In this document: one piece after another, positions 63,246 to 64,000 of the stretch
Numbering within the stretch: the first letter of the stretch is position 1
Layout of the letters: every line of letters begins with the position of its first letter
From: Fervidobacterium changbaicum
Lineage (GTDB): Bacteria; Thermotogota; Thermotogae; Thermotogales; Fervidobacteriaceae
Length of the DNA: 64,000 nt
Reading direction: 5' to 3'
NCBI RefSeq assembly: GCF_004117075.1
Contig: NZ_CP026721.1
Location: 2,046,001-2,110,000, forward strand
Notes under the pieces: model-generated
Databases searched by the model: none
What the model was told of the DNA's origin: nothing
The model's input: the letters and a program-made list of their open reading frames with translations, nothing else
Position numbers and translations under genes: made by a program

Positions 63246-64000
63246 ATGAGATGGGAATTAAGAGAGGTTGATGAATCACTTGTCGACCAGCTTACAAGAG
63301 AGCTGGAGATTGATCGTTTGGTGGCAAAGTTGTTGGTGCTTCGGGGTATAAAGACCTCCGAACAAGCTCGGAATTTCTTGTATCCGACAAGGAAGGTTTT
63401 GCGTTCACCTTTTTTATTGAAGGATATGGACAAATCTGTTGAAATACTTTTAAAAGCGAGAGATAACAGCGAAAAAGTTATGGTACACGGTGATTACGAT
63501 GTTGATGGAATAACTGGAACTGCTGTTTTGTACACGTTCCTTTCTGAGAATGGTTGGGATGTCGATTATTACATTCCTAAGCGTGCAGATGACGGCTACG
63601 GTATTCAACCACAATTCGTAGAAGATGCCTACAAAAGCGGTGTAAGAGTACTTTTAACTGTGGACTGTGGAATCACAGCATTCGAGGCTATTGAAAAAGC
63701 CAAAGAACTTGGGATGAAGGTTGTTATCACCGATCATCACCAGCCTAAAGAAACTCTTCCAAATGCTGATGCTATTGTTAATCCAAAACGCCATGATGAA
63801 GAATATCCTTTCAGGGAATTTGCAGGTGTTGGTGTGGCTTACAAGCTTGTATCGGCATTAGCTGAAAAGCTTAACATCCACCCTGCTGTTGTTGATGAAT
63901 TGCTTGACCTTGTTGCACTGGGTACGGTTGCTGACATGGTTGAACTACTTGACGAGAACCGGTACATAGTTAAAGAAGGACTTAAAAGGTTAAACAACAC
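63246..64000 (+). CDS. recJ: Single-stranded-DNA-specific exonuclease RecJ, 5' part
   Basis: The frame opens at ATG 63246 (MRWELREVDESLVDQL) and is still open at the window end, 251 codons so far of a family that usually has 550 or more. The DHH phosphoesterase motifs are present: VHGDYDVDGITG (motif I), LTVDCGI (motif II) and ITDHHQPKE (motif III), with LGTVADMVEL further on. RecJ degrades single-stranded DNA 5' to 3' in recombination and repair. GAGGAG lies 3 bases before the ATG. It is transcribed away from the amidohydrolase gene. Confidence 0.95.
   Translation, partial: MRWELREVDESLVDQLTRELEIDRLVAKLLVLRGIKTSEQARNFLYPTRKVLRSPFLLKDMDKSVEILLKARDNSEKVMVHGDYDVDGITGTAVLYTFLSENGWDVDYYIPKRADDGYGIQPQFVEDAYKSGVRVLLTVDCGITAFEAIEKAKELGMKVVITDHHQPKETLPNADAIVNPKRHDEEYPFREFAGVGVAYKLVSALAEKLNIHPAVVDELLDLVALGTVADMVELLDENRYIVKEGLKRLNN

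Overview
The window looks like chromosome of a Fervidobacterium-like member of the Thermotogota. The evidence is a gap-pgk-tpi cluster in which tpi is reachable only by a -1 frameshift from pgk (as in Thermotoga maritima), a fused PyrBI aspartate carbamoyltransferase, a peroxiredoxin-nitroreductase fusion, TM1266-type small proteins beside [FeFe]-hydrogenase maturases, and strong GGAGGTG ribosome-binding sites with TTG/GTG starts and extended -10 promoters (TGGTATAAT). The genus is an inference; no rRNA or tRNA gene was seen.

Layout. 1-5.6 kb: the end of trmFO, a MATE exporter, pcm, a CaCA antiporter and a GGDEF protein. 6-9.2 kb: the glycolytic gap and pgk/tpi cluster. 9.2-13.4 kb: pyrBI, a GH13 amylase and a methyltransferase. 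13.5-15.06 kb: an IS605-type element with an intact TnpB nuclease and a truncated tnpA. 15-24.4 kb: a hydrogenase island with hydF behind an ABC importer, a TM1266-like protein, hydG - small ORF - hydE behind a second TM1266-like protein and an attenuator-type leader RNA, and the catalytic hydrogenase. 24.5-28.6 kb: a secreted protein, a HAD phosphatase, a sigma factor, a second HAD protein and a Gfo/Idh oxidoreductase. 28.6-30.2 kb: an IscB element with its HEARO/omega RNA. 30.2-39 kb: a DUF4258-like protein, a large lipoprotein, and an ior-kor 2-oxoacid:ferredoxin oxidoreductase operon ending in the peroxiredoxin-nitroreductase fusion. 39.2-42.2 kb: a cobalamin riboswitch before sucCD-like genes and a YitT protein. 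42.4-47.5 kb: an inverted pair of near-duplicate solute-binding proteins with a DDE insertion sequence between them. 47.6-54.4 kb: a radical SAM protein, an SAH/MTA-type deaminase, rsfS, folC, valS and a degenerate GGDEF protein. 54.5-60.3 kb: an MFS transporter, a tRNA/rRNA uracil methyltransferase, a methyltransferase broken by one TAG, FprA and a 2-hydroxyacid dehydrogenase. 60.3-61.9 kb: a second IscB element, inverted relative to the first, with a 4-nt deletion in iscB. 61.9-64 kb: an amidohydrolase and the start of recJ.

How the parts work together. Sugar (amylase, glycolysis) and amino-acid (2-oxoacid:ferredoxin oxidoreductases) fermentation would reduce ferredoxin, and the HydA hydrogenase built by HydE/F/G would dispose of electrons as H2. 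FprA and the peroxiredoxin fusion protect against oxygen. SucCD could recover ATP from acyl-CoA made by the oxidoreductases, and its control by a B12 riboswitch suggests a switch in succinyl-CoA use. The most unusual items are the three-segment attenuator before the hydG operon, the B12 riboswitch on sucCD, the pgk/tpi frameshift, and the paired IscB elements.
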